A stretch of 50,920 nucleotides of DNA, from NCBI GenBank assembly GCA_016872645.1, contig VGZH01000038.1:1-50920 (forward strand), in the 5' to 3' direction. The position numbers were made by a program, and so were the translations under genes. Below the pieces are notes generated by a model. It saw only the letters and a program-made list of their open reading frames with translations. It was not told where the DNA came from and made no database searches. This document shows, piece by piece, positions 19,067 to 27,455 of this stretch. Every line of letters starts with the position of its first letter. Positions within the stretch are counted from its first letter, which is position 1. The stretch comes from Planctomycetota bacterium. GTDB taxonomy: Bacteria; Planctomycetota; Planctomycetia; Planctomycetales; Planctomycetaceae.

Positions 19067-20568
19067 CTCAGAAGTGGTCGCCACGAAATTGGAGTCGGCG
19101 GACACGCTGGATCGTGGGAGGCGTCAGTCTGCTGGTCGTGATCTCCGCTCGCCCGACGTGGCATCTATGGCAAGTTTCTCAGCGCGATCGAGGCTCGTTG
19201 CCGGAGATTCCGGCAGGCTTCGCGGACGATGCCAGCCGTTTGAACCTCACAAAGGTCAATCGAGTTTGGGACATCCCGGAAGACCTCGAGCAGGCGGAAC
19301 GTCAACTCGCTGAACTACTGAATCTTGCGCGGCGCGACCGGCTGCCCGTGTCGATCGCTGGAGCTCGGCACAGCATGGGCGGGCACACGATCGCTCCCGA
19401 TGGCGTTGTCATCAACATGCGTCCGTTTCGCCGAATGAAGCTCAGTGAATCGAAGGATCGGCTGCACGTACAGGCCGGAGCATTGTGGGAAGAGATTATC
19501 CCGTTTTTGGATCAGCAGAGTTGTTCGGTTGCCGTGATGCAGTCGAATAGTTCGTTTTCGGTGGGTGGCTCGATCAGCGCGAATTGTCACGGCTGGCAGT
19601 TCGACCGGCCGCCAATTGCTTCGACCGTCGAGTCGTTCCGCTTGATGAAGGCCGATGGGACCATCGTGACCTGCAGCCGCAACGAAAACTCTGAACTGTT
19701 TTCGCTAGTGCTTGGCGGCTACGGATTGTTTGGTGTCATCTTGGATGTCGAACTGCACGTCGTCCCGAACGCTCGGTACAGGATGGAGCAGTTTCTCGTC
19801 CCAGCCGATGCCGCTCTGCCGACCTACGATCGCCAGGTCCGAGACCGCGCGGACGTCGAGATGGTCTACGCTCGAATGAGCATCGTCCCGAATCCGTTGT
19901 TCCGCGAAGTGCTGCTGACCGCATTCATCCGCGAGGACGGTGACATCCCAAAACTGCACGACCCCGAATACGCACAGTTGCAGCGGGCAATCTTCCGTGG
20001 CTCGGCGGAGAGCGACTACGGCAAGGAGCTGCGCTGGACGGCCGAAACCAAACTCCAACCCTGGATCGCCAAACGGTCGGTATCGCGCAATCAACTGCTT
20101 AACGAGAAGGTCGCCGTCCTTCAGAATCGGTCCGCCACCTCAACCGACATTTTGCAGGAGTACTTCCTGCCGCGTTCCGGTGTCGTCGGATTTGTCGATG
20201 CGATGCGGTCAATCGTCCCGAAACATGGCTGCGACTTGCTGAACGTGACTGTGCGCAGCGTCAACGAGGATCACGACTCGTTCCTGCGTTACGCCAGCCA
20301 GCCGGTTATCGCGTTCGTAATGCTGTTTCAGCAACCGATCACGGCCGATGCGGAAACTCGGATGCAGGCACTCACGCGAGGCTTGATCGACTCCGCATTG
20401 AATCACGGAGGCCGGTACTACCTGCCGTATCGGCTGCATGCGACTCCCGAGCAGTTTCAGGAAGCGTATCCGCAGGCTGCTCGCTTCTTTGAACTCAAGC
20501 GTCAGCACGATCCCGGCGAACTATTTCAAAACCACTTCTACCGCCGCTACGGTGATCCTCCGAAGTAG
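19063..20568 (+). CDS. FAD-linked sugar-lactone/alditol-oxidase-like protein, membrane anchored
   Basis: 501 residues. A basic N-terminus and one membrane helix (WIVGGVSLLVVISA, about residues 16-32) are followed by a PCMH-type FAD-binding domain. The sequence RLPVSIAGARHSMGGHTIAPDGVVINM is the cofactor loop, and GYGLFGVILDVELHV marks its end. The C-terminal part resembles the aldonolactone oxidase domain (LPYRLHATPEQFQEAYPQAARFFELKRQHDPGELFQNHFY). This fits an L-gulono- or arabinono-lactone oxidase or alditol oxidase relative; the true substrate cannot be read. ATGA overlap with the Mo enzyme means coupled translation, and the pair may pass electrons between them. Confidence 0.87.
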   Translation: MTQKWSPRNWSRRTRWIVGGVSLLVVISARPTWHLWQVSQRDRGSLPEIPAGFADDASRLNLTKVNRVWDIPEDLEQAERQLAELLNLARRDRLPVSIAGARHSMGGHTIAPDGVVINMRPFRRMKLSESKDRLHVQAGALWEEIIPFLDQQSCSVAVMQSNSSFSVGGSISANCHGWQFDRPPIASTVESFRLMKADGTIVTCSRNENSELFSLVLGGYGLFGVILDVELHVVPNARYRMEQFLVPADAALPTYDRQVRDRADVEMVYARMSIVPNPLFREVLLTAFIREDGDIPKLHDPEYAQLQRAIFRGSAESDYGKELRWTAETKLQPWIAKRSVSRNQLLNEKVAVLQNRSATSTDILQEYFLPRSGVVGFVDAMRSIVPKHGCDLLNVTVRSVNEDHDSFLRYASQPVIAFVMLFQQPITADAETRMQALTRGLIDSALNHGGRYYLPYRLHATPEQFQEAYPQAARFFELKRQHDPGELFQNHFYRRYGDPPK

Positions 20569-20604
20569 AGTCACTGAACTCATGCCTCCGCTCGGTGAGC
20601 TCCT

Positions 20605-22251
20605 CTATTTCCGTCGCAGCGCCCGTCCCGGCCGTGCACCAGAGTGCTTGTCGTGTTCAAGCACGACTTGCCCGTTGACGATGACGTACTCGATCCCGAT
20701 GTTGTCCTGGAATGGTTCTGTGTAGGTCGCTTTGTCGAGCACGCGAGCCGCATCGAAAATCGTGATGTCGGCGAACGCTCCGGCTTGCAAGCGACCACGG
20801 TCTTTCAAGCCGAGTTTCGCGGCGTTGAGCGACGTCATCTTGCGGACGGCGTCTTCGAGAGTCAGCACATTCAGTTCGCGAACATACACGCCGAGCACAC
20901 GCGGGAACGTGCCGAAGCTACGCGGATGCGGGTTGCCTCGACGCAACGGGCCGATCGTTGAGAATGCCGAACCGTCCGAGCCGACCGAACACCACGACTG
21001 CTTGAGCGCGACGTTCATGTCCTCTTCTGTATGATGCGCGTAAACCGTCCCGACCGAACCGCGTTCCTCGATCAGAATGTCGAACAATACGTCCAGCGGA
21101 TCGGGTTTCGGTTCTTTGCCCTCGCAGCGCTGCGCGATCACTCGATCCATCGTCAGCCCACGATAGCGGTTGTTCGCGCTGATCAGCATCCGGCTCCAAT
21201 CGCGGCCGATCGCCGTATAGTGGTTGTACCAACCGTCGATCTCTCGATCGGAGTCCCGCTTGATCTTCGCTCGCTCCGCCGGGTCTTTCAACCGCTCGAT
21301 TAGCTTCTGCGGTCCTCCCTCGTGCGCCCACGGCGGAATGATGCTGGCGAGATCGTTGTTGCCGCGCGTGTACGGATACACATTCGCCTGCACGTTAACG
21401 CCGCGCTTCCGAGCCTCTTCGATCAGTGCGACCACTTCCGGCATCCGATTCCAATACTTCTGGTCGGCGATCTTCAGGTGGATGATGTCGACAGGAATAC
21501 CGGCTCGTTCGCCGATCGCGATTGCCTCCTTCACCGAGTCGAACACGCCCAATCCTTCGTTCCGAATGTGTGAGGAGTACAGCCCGCCATGCTCGCGCAC
21601 GACTTTGCAGAGTTCGACCACATCATCCGTCGTCGCCAGCGAACCGGGCGGCATCATCAACATGCTCGACAGACCAAACGCCCCTTCCTGCATCGCCTGA
21701 CCGATCAGCTTTTTCATCTCGCCGAATTGCTCGGCGCTCGGCCGTTGATGCGACCTTCCCATCACGCATTCCCAAACTTGTCCAAGCCCGACATAGGACG
21801 CGACGTTGATCGACACCCGCGCGCGGTCGATCGCATCGAAGTAATCCTTCATCGTCCGCAGCTCAATAGTTTCGTCCTTGATCGTCACGTTTCGCGGCGA
21901 TAACTGATTCACAAACGGTCCGGCCGATCCTCCCTCGCCGAGCACGTCGGTCGTCACGCCTTGCCGAATCTTGCTCTGAGCGTCGCCATCCTCGAACAGT
22001 ACGAAGTCCGAGTGCGAGTGCATGTCGATGAAGCCGGGAGCAACAATCAGCCCCTTCGCCTCGATCTGACGCTTGGCCGACGCTTTGGGGATGCGTCCGA
22101 CCGCAACGATTCGATCCCCTTGGACCGCAACATCGCCGTGAAACCATGGATTGCCAGAGCCGTCAACAATACGGCCACCTCGAATAATAACGTCGTACGG
22201 CTCCGGATCAGCACCCAGCACGAACAGGCAGAGCAGCAGGAATTGGTGCAT
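20605..22251 (-). CDS. N-acyl-D-amino-acid deacylase-like amidohydrolase, exported
   Basis: 548 residues from ATG 22251, which has GGGG seven bases upstream and begins a signal peptide (MHQFLLLCLFVLGADPEP); the GTG at 22278 is less likely. The family hydrolyses N-acyl groups from D-amino acids or related dihydropyrimidinase-type substrates. The first metal motif is APGFIDMHSHSD. Later come GLSSMLMMPPGSLATTDDVVELCKVVREHGGLYSSHIRNEG, the IIHLKIAD lysine/histidine segment, a YAHHTEEDM segment and the SDGSAFS metal ligand. The C-terminal composite beta domain ends with NIGIEYVIVNGQVV. This order matches D-aminoacylases. Its stop faces the FAD oxidase stop only 36 bases away. The substrate is not proven; D-amino acid recycling from the cell envelope would fit. 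Confidence 0.88.
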   Translation of the reverse strand: MHQFLLLCLFVLGADPEPYDVIIRGGRIVDGSGNPWFHGDVAVQGDRIVAVGRIPKASAKRQIEAKGLIVAPGFIDMHSHSDFVLFEDGDAQSKIRQGVTTDVLGEGGSAGPFVNQLSPRNVTIKDETIELRTMKDYFDAIDRARVSINVASYVGLGQVWECVMGRSHQRPSAEQFGEMKKLIGQAMQEGAFGLSSMLMMPPGSLATTDDVVELCKVVREHGGLYSSHIRNEGLGVFDSVKEAIAIGERAGIPVDIIHLKIADQKYWNRMPEVVALIEEARKRGVNVQANVYPYTRGNNDLASIIPPWAHEGGPQKLIERLKDPAERAKIKRDSDREIDGWYNHYTAIGRDWSRMLISANNRYRGLTMDRVIAQRCEGKEPKPDPLDVLFDILIEERGSVGTVYAHHTEEDMNVALKQSWCSVGSDGSAFSTIGPLRRGNPHPRSFGTFPRVLGVYVRELNVLTLEDAVRKMTSLNAAKLGLKDRGRLQAGAFADITIFDAARVLDKATYTEPFQDNIGIEYVIVNGQVVLEHDKHSGARPGRALRRK

Positions 22252-22274
22252 CGGCAAACCCCAAAAACGATTCA

Positions 22275-22338
22275 CCACAGAGACACAGAGGGCACGGAGT
22301 AAAGACCACCCGACTCTGTGCCCTCTGTGTCTCTGTGG
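22275..22338. repeat. 25-bp inverted repeat between two minus-strand genes
   Basis: The arm at 22275-22299 pairs with 22314-22338 at 24 of 25 positions (the odd pair is a G-T). The core is CACAGAGACACAGAGGGCAC. It sits between the PPC-protein stop and the amidohydrolase start and is probably a terminator or dispersed repeat. On the minus strand a short TTTTT follows 8 bases beyond the stem. Confidence 0.8.
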
Positions 22339-22350
22339 AGAAAAATGAAC

Positions 22351-24477
22351 TCATGGTTTCACAACGGTCACAAACACCGGATCGGCCGAGAACGTCGTCT
22401 TCACGACAAAGTTCAGCGAGATATTCGCTGTCAGCCCAATGAGCTGCCGTTCGACCGGAGCCGCGTCTTTGGACGCAGTCAACGCGATTGTTCCTTGAGT
22501 CGCTCCGTTGCTGAGCAGCGTTTTGCTCTTGTTCCCATCGACCGTCACGCCCGGTGGCAACGTGTCGGCGAAAAGTTGCAGGTGCGTCATCGTCACGTCG
22601 AGTGAAACGTTGGCTTTGAAATCGGGAGCACGGTCGATCGTCACGTCGATGGTCTTTGACTCGCCCGGTTTGAGCGCGATATCAGTGGTGCTCAGCTTGA
22701 TGCCGCGGATGTCATGGGCCGGGATAACGGCGAGAACGTGTTGATCGACCGGCCAATGACCCCGGCCGCCGCCGGGTTGATACATCTCTTGATAGGTCGT
22801 CGCCAGCGCCGACAGCTCGGTCATTTGGCCGTCCGCCTGAGCATGAACTCCGGTCCCGCGAATCACGAGCGGCGAAACGACTCGGCCTGCTTCGGCCGTG
22901 GCATGGAAGATGATGCAACCGTCGGTTCCCTTGTCGGGCAGGATGCGGCCGCACTCGGCGGTGACTCCGGAGGGAAGCCCTTCAACGTGCAATTGCACGG
23001 CACCAGTGAAGCCGTTCTTGCGCTCGACCTTTACCCACATGACGCCATTCACTCCTGGCGAGAGATTCGTCTTGTCGGTGTCGGCGAACAGACTGAAGTA
23101 CGGCCGAGCCTGAGTGACCTCAATGGCATACACGAAGTTCTCGCCGCCGCGCAAGTGCATGTCCCGAATTTCGAGGACGTACTTGCCATCCGCCGGAATT
23201 GTCAGGCTTTCGATCCACGAATCCTGTGAGCCGCGTTTGCCGAGCCGCAGGTCATCGTTCTCAGCGATCGTGGCTCCGGTCGCATTGAGAATCCGAATCG
23301 TCGAATCCAGTTCCGATTGCAGCCGCCTCGCTTTGACCTCGAACGACAGCTTGTCGTCCTTCTTGGCTTCGAAGACGAAGCAATCGACGTCATCCGGCTT
23401 CTCGATGCGGCCGTTGATGACGCAGGGGAGTGTGATTTGCGATTTTTGATTTTCGATCTTTGATTGATCTGCGGCGAGCAGTGCGGCCGCGTCATTGTTG
23501 TCCTCCGTCGCTTCCGTGATCGTCGGCAGGGCGCTCACATAGGTCGCCACCGGATTGCTCGGCCGTTCGGCGAATGGCAATCGCACGCGGTTGATACCGA
23601 TCGGCAGATCGCCCGACGGAGTGAACGTCACCGTTGGATCGGGTGGAAGCTGAACGCCGATGGCCGAAAGCCGTTGTGCCTTTCCCGCCGTGATCGCCAG
23701 CGGAAAGACGCTGCGAACAAACGGCCGCGAGTGAATCTCGACGGCGTACTCCCAGTATTGATTGCCGGTGTAGCGGACGTCTCGAATCTCCAAGAAGTAC
23801 TCGCCCGGCTGCTCAAACCGGTGGCACAAGAAGGGGTCGCCATGAAACACATTGTCCGCCGCCGCGATCGTCGAACCCTGTGCGTTCCGGATGGTCAGAA
23901 TCGGATCACTGTGTGCCTGCAAGTCATGAATCCGATCCTGCAATCTCTGCGACCGGACATGAAACACGAGCGACATCGGAGCCTCGATCTTGAACTTGAA
24001 AAAGTCCAGATCCTCAGCCTTCTCGATGCACCCGCAAACTGTTGCCGGCAGCGCGATGGCCTGAGCCTCCGCCAGCGAGTCGTTCTTCGCCTGCTCAACG
24101 ATCACCGGATCTTCGACCACGACCAACTGCGCGACCGTGCTGACGCCCTGGGCCGTGAGGATTCGCAAGTCGCGCACACCCGGCATCGCATCAGGTGCGA
24201 CGGAAACCTTAATCTTCAGCGCCGTCACATTCGGAGCCTTGTCATCCTTCTTCACCTCCGGCGGCACAACCTCCGCCAGCACCCCGCCCTCCGTGACGAG
24301 CACACTCTCGGCCGAGTGCATCGAGTACCGCGAGTTGACCGTGACCTCGCTCGTCGTCCCCACCTGCACCGCCACCGGCTTGAGGCTCATCAACATCGGA
24401 AACGCGGTTTGAGCGGAGGCACTGTGAACACATGAAACAATCAGTGCGAGGGCGAATGTCAGTCGTCGCATGGACAT
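22351..24477 (-). CDS. Exported PPC-domain protein
   Basis: 708 residues. The start is ATG 24477 or 24471, with AAAGGA upstream of both. The signal peptide is MRRLTFALALIVSCVHSASA. The protein has Ig-like beta segments followed by two PPC (bacterial pre-peptidase C-terminal) domains, about residues 140-255 and 370-470. They are recognised by the pattern EKAEDLDFFKFKIEAPMSL and EKPDDVDCFVFEAKKDDKLS, each followed by a YVLEIRDM-type strand (EYFLEIRDVRYTGNQYWEYA, KYVLEIRDMHLRGGENFVYA). No peptidase domain is fused. Such planctomycete proteins usually travel with DUF1549/DUF1553 and DUF1501 genes, and here the upstream gene is exactly that. Function outside the cell is unknown. Confidence 0.85.
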   Translation of the reverse strand: MSMRRLTFALALIVSCVHSASAQTAFPMLMSLKPVAVQVGTTSEVTVNSRYSMHSAESVLVTEGGVLAEVVPPEVKKDDKAPNVTALKIKVSVAPDAMPGVRDLRILTAQGVSTVAQLVVVEDPVIVEQAKNDSLAEAQAIALPATVCGCIEKAEDLDFFKFKIEAPMSLVFHVRSQRLQDRIHDLQAHSDPILTIRNAQGSTIAAADNVFHGDPFLCHRFEQPGEYFLEIRDVRYTGNQYWEYAVEIHSRPFVRSVFPLAITAGKAQRLSAIGVQLPPDPTVTFTPSGDLPIGINRVRLPFAERPSNPVATYVSALPTITEATEDNNDAAALLAADQSKIENQKSQITLPCVINGRIEKPDDVDCFVFEAKKDDKLSFEVKARRLQSELDSTIRILNATGATIAENDDLRLGKRGSQDSWIESLTIPADGKYVLEIRDMHLRGGENFVYAIEVTQARPYFSLFADTDKTNLSPGVNGVMWVKVERKNGFTGAVQLHVEGLPSGVTAECGRILPDKGTDGCIIFHATAEAGRVVSPLVIRGTGVHAQADGQMTELSALATTYQEMYQPGGGRGHWPVDQHVLAVIPAHDIRGIKLSTTDIALKPGESKTIDVTIDRAPDFKANVSLDVTMTHLQLFADTLPPGVTVDGNKSKTLLSNGATQGTIALTASKDAAPVERQLIGLTANISLNFVVKTTFSADPVFVTVVKP

Positions 24478-24505
24478 TTTTCCTTTTCGGAAAACAATCG
24501 GGAAC

Positions 24506-24557
24506 CACGAAGGCACAAAGAAACCATTCCTCTTCTTTGTGCCATTGTGTCTTCGTG
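24506..24557. repeat. Imperfect inverted repeat between two minus-strand genes
   Basis: CACGAAGGCACAAAGAA (24506-24522) is matched by TTCTTTGTGCC plus CTTCGTG (24533-24557), with eight extra bases in the right arm. It has the same position and general design as the 22275-22338 repeat: a hairpin after one gene and before the next on the minus strand. Confidence 0.65.
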
Positions 24558-24574
24558 ATTCAGTTCATTAGTCC

Positions 24575-27064
24575 TTACCTCACGAACAAAAACTGCTTGC
24601 TGTTAATGAGTGCCCAGAGCAGGTCTTCGTAGCACTCTTTGGGGGAGCCGGCTTGTTCGAGGAATTTTTGGCTGGCAGCAAGTTCGGCGTCGGACGGTTG
24701 GCGGCAGAGCGCGGCGAGGTACAGCTCGCGAACGATTTCTTCGTGAGGCTTTGATTTGCCGTCGGCGGACTTCGCGGCGAGCAGTGTGGCGATGCGGCCG
24801 GTCGCGTTGCCGAGTTTCTCGGCGAGGACGTCGCCGTTGAGCGTGTGCAGGGCTTGAGCAAGGTTCTCGTCGGGCGAGCGTTCGCATTCGCAGACGCTGG
24901 CTCGCTTCGGTTTGGCGAAGACGTTGAGGAAGTAATCGGGGTACTGAGCGTCGGGGAGTTCGATCGCCTTCGTGCCGAGCGGCAAGTTCTTAAATTTCGT
25001 TTGCGTACCGGCAACGCGATCGATCGCATCCAGCAGCGATTCGGCCGAAAGGCGTTTGACTCGGTAGTAGGCGTAGAAGCGGCGGTCGCTGGCGTTGGTC
25101 GCGATCGGCTGCGAATCGAGCTGATACAGCCGCGAGGTCATGATCGTACGCATCAACTGTTTGAGGTTGAAGCCGGACTCGGCGAAGTGTTTCGCCAGGG
25201 CGTCCATCAACGGCGGGTTCGTCGGCGGATTCGTCGAGCGCATGTCATCGACGGGATCGACGAGTCCGCGGCCGAGCAGGTACGCCATGTAACGGTTCAC
25301 GATCGAGCGGGCGAACATCCCGTTCTGCTTCGAGGTCATCCAGTCGGCCAGCGCGATGCGACGGTCGAGCGGATGATCGACCGACTCCGCTTCCAGTGGA
25401 GTCGGCTTGAGCACCTTGCCGGTTTTCGGATGACTCACTTCGCCCGTGTTGCGGACGATGACGACAGACTCGCCGCCGAATGCACCGAACTCTTCGCTGC
25501 CTTTGTTGCTGACCCGCGCGAAGAACGCGGCGAAACCGTAGTAGTCCCCTTGGCCGTATTTCTCGAACGGATGATGGTGACACTTGGCACATTCCATCCG
25601 CACGCCGAGGAAGAGTTGCACGGTCGCTTCGGTTGCCTCGGTCGGGTTGTTATTGACGCCATAATAATTCGCCGGGCCATTGCTGAAGACCGAACCTTTC
25701 GCCGTCACGAGTTCGCGAACGATGCGGTCGTAACCCCAGTTCTCGCGGAAGGCGGTTCGCAGCCAGTTGTGCATGGCCCACATGCCTTGCTCGGCTCGGC
25801 CGGAGGTGTTTCGCAGCAGGTCCGACCACTTCAGCGTCCACCACGCCGAGTACGCATCGTTGTAAATGTCGAGCTGCGGATCGCCGGTCAGCCCCAGCAA
25901 TCGATCAATCAACTTCGTCCGTTTCGCCGGATCGGTGTCCGCGATGAACGCCGTCGTCTCTTCAACAGTCGGCACCTGGCCGATGGCGTCGAGGAACGCT
26001 CGGCGGATGAACGTCGCGTCATCGCACAGCGGAGACGGATCAATGCCAAGTTCCTTGAACTTCACCGAGGCCAGCTCATCCATGAAATTGTTGTTGGTCC
26101 AACCGGTCAGTTCGATCCCTTCGCGGTACGGGATGACGTACAGAGAAATCTCCGCCTGCCCCTCAAAGCGGACCATCACCGAAGCCTGTCCCTGTCCCGT
26201 GACCGTCACCAATCCATCGGCGTTGACGGTCAACATGCCGTCATCCATCGAGTCGTACTTTGCCCACGCCGTGACGTCGCGCGTCGTGCCGTCCGAGTAC
26301 GTCGCATCGACTCGCAACTGCTGCTTCAGTCCCACGCCTCCGAGCCGCTTCGCCGGGAACACGCTGACCTTCGTCACTTCCGGAGCCTTCGCATCGGGCC
26401 CCGGCGCTCCACTGGAGATCCACGCCTTGAGCACTTCGTAATCGACCGAGTTCGCCGCGAGCCGCTTGCCGCCACCATGAGGCACCTGCATCGTCGGCTT
26501 CTTGAGAAACAAACTCTCGCCCGGTTCCACAAAGCTCAACCGCCGCTGAGCGCGATCACGGACGATTGCCTCGCGATCCTGATCGACTTCGCTGCTGAAC
26601 ACCGACAACTTGAAACCACCCTGCCCATACTGCGCCGCATGACATGCCCCCATGCTGCATCCCGACTTGTTGAGAATCGGCGAGACCTGCTCGACATATC
26701 CGACCTTCGCCACCGGTTCGATCTTTTCGACCGTGACTGCGACGTCCTTCGTCACGTCGCCGACCGTCACAGTCACTTTCGCTGCGCCGTTCCCCTTCGC
26801 CAGCAATTGCCCGCGCGAATCAATGACCACAACATTCAGGTCACTCGATTGAAACGCCGCACCGTAAGTCAGGTCCTCCGAACGCTCGCCAATCTGGCCG
26901 GCCGCATCCGCTCGCGTCACGACCAATTGAGCGCGAGCAAGATTGCCAGAAAGTTTGACTTCACCGGGCGAAACAATGAAAGCAGTCGGTTGATCGCCCG
27001 CCATCGCATTGCTCGCGAGGCAATTCAACACGACAAAAAACAGGGATATCCAATCGCGATTCAT
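24575..27064 (-). CDS. DUF1549/DUF1553 protein with Ig-like and cytochrome-like motifs
   Basis: 829 residues with a signal peptide (ISLFFVVLNCLASNAMA). Residues about 26-115 are a bacterial Ig-like domain starting FIVSPGEVKLSG. Then comes a planctomycete-type heme-binding-like segment with C-x4-C-H (GCSMGACH, about residue 135) and PHGGGKRL. A second Ig-like stretch follows (about 225-310). The DUF1549 domain covers roughly 325-530 and contains a CAKCHHHPFEKYGQGDYY motif of C-x2-C-H type near 490. DUF1553 covers about 575-820 (LADWMTSKQNGMFARSIVNRYMAYLLGRGLVDPVDD, then LYLAALCRQPSD). These proteins are abundant in Planctomycetes and probably exported; function unproven, perhaps polysaccharide-linked. 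The DUF1501 partner is divergent here rather than in the same unit. Confidence 0.88.
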   Translation of the reverse strand: MNRDWISLFFVVLNCLASNAMAGDQPTAFIVSPGEVKLSGNLARAQLVVTRADAAGQIGERSEDLTYGAAFQSSDLNVVVIDSRGQLLAKGNGAAKVTVTVGDVTKDVAVTVEKIEPVAKVGYVEQVSPILNKSGCSMGACHAAQYGQGGFKLSVFSSEVDQDREAIVRDRAQRRLSFVEPGESLFLKKPTMQVPHGGGKRLAANSVDYEVLKAWISSGAPGPDAKAPEVTKVSVFPAKRLGGVGLKQQLRVDATYSDGTTRDVTAWAKYDSMDDGMLTVNADGLVTVTGQGQASVMVRFEGQAEISLYVIPYREGIELTGWTNNNFMDELASVKFKELGIDPSPLCDDATFIRRAFLDAIGQVPTVEETTAFIADTDPAKRTKLIDRLLGLTGDPQLDIYNDAYSAWWTLKWSDLLRNTSGRAEQGMWAMHNWLRTAFRENWGYDRIVRELVTAKGSVFSNGPANYYGVNNNPTEATEATVQLFLGVRMECAKCHHHPFEKYGQGDYYGFAAFFARVSNKGSEEFGAFGGESVVIVRNTGEVSHPKTGKVLKPTPLEAESVDHPLDRRIALADWMTSKQNGMFARSIVNRYMAYLLGRGLVDPVDDMRSTNPPTNPPLMDALAKHFAESGFNLKQLMRTIMTSRLYQLDSQPIATNASDRRFYAYYRVKRLSAESLLDAIDRVAGTQTKFKNLPLGTKAIELPDAQYPDYFLNVFAKPKRASVCECERSPDENLAQALHTLNGDVLAEKLGNATGRIATLLAAKSADGKSKPHEEIVRELYLAALCRQPSDAELAASQKFLEQAGSPKECYEDLLWALINSKQFLFVR

Positions 27065-27202
27065 CAGTCAGTTTCCGGGAGACGCTTTTCTTAGGGAATC
27101 AATCCGGTGACCAACTCAACCGCCGAGCGAACTCGGCGACGGTGATGATCTCCACATTGCCAAACTTTTCAGTTTGGTGGGCATGGGAACCACTTCGATC
27201 TG

Positions 27203-27307
27203 TCAATTTGCGAGGAGCGGATGGTACTTGGGCGGGATTATTCGTATCAGAATCAGTTCTGCGGCTGGATTGGCCGATAGCTTAATTTGCCCGGGCGATA
27301 TAAACAC
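27203..27307 (-). pseudogene. Relic of a DUF1549-family N-terminus in a 391-base intergenic region
   Basis: Reading the minus strand from 27307, a 34-residue stretch begins VFISPGQIKLSANPAAELIL and resembles FIVSPGEVKLSGNLARAQLVV, the mature start of the neighbouring DUF1549/DUF1553 protein. It then hits a stop at 27203. This suggests a decayed duplicate of that gene's 5' end, or an old insertion. The rest of the gap (27065-27455) shows no gene. A small hairpin CCGCCTTCAGGCGG (27408-27421) sits in the probable leader of the DUF1501 gene. The promoters of both divergent genes must lie in this gap, but I could not pick them out. Confidence 0.4.
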
Positions 27308-27455
27308 CTGTTGATTTCAGATTCCCGGACAGTCATAGTGACGGCCCTCGATACGGTTTGATGTTCCGCGTCTAACCGGTGCATTCCCACCTAAGCGAAA
27401 TTCGAGACCGCCTTCAGGCGGAACGACGAAAGATCCCGCCTTCGGAGATCATGCG

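Noticed and set aside
24845-27094. 749-codon open frame on the plus strand
   Set aside because: It lies opposite the DUF1549/DUF1553 gene and is rich in Arg, His and Val of the kind produced by antisense reading of high-GC genes.
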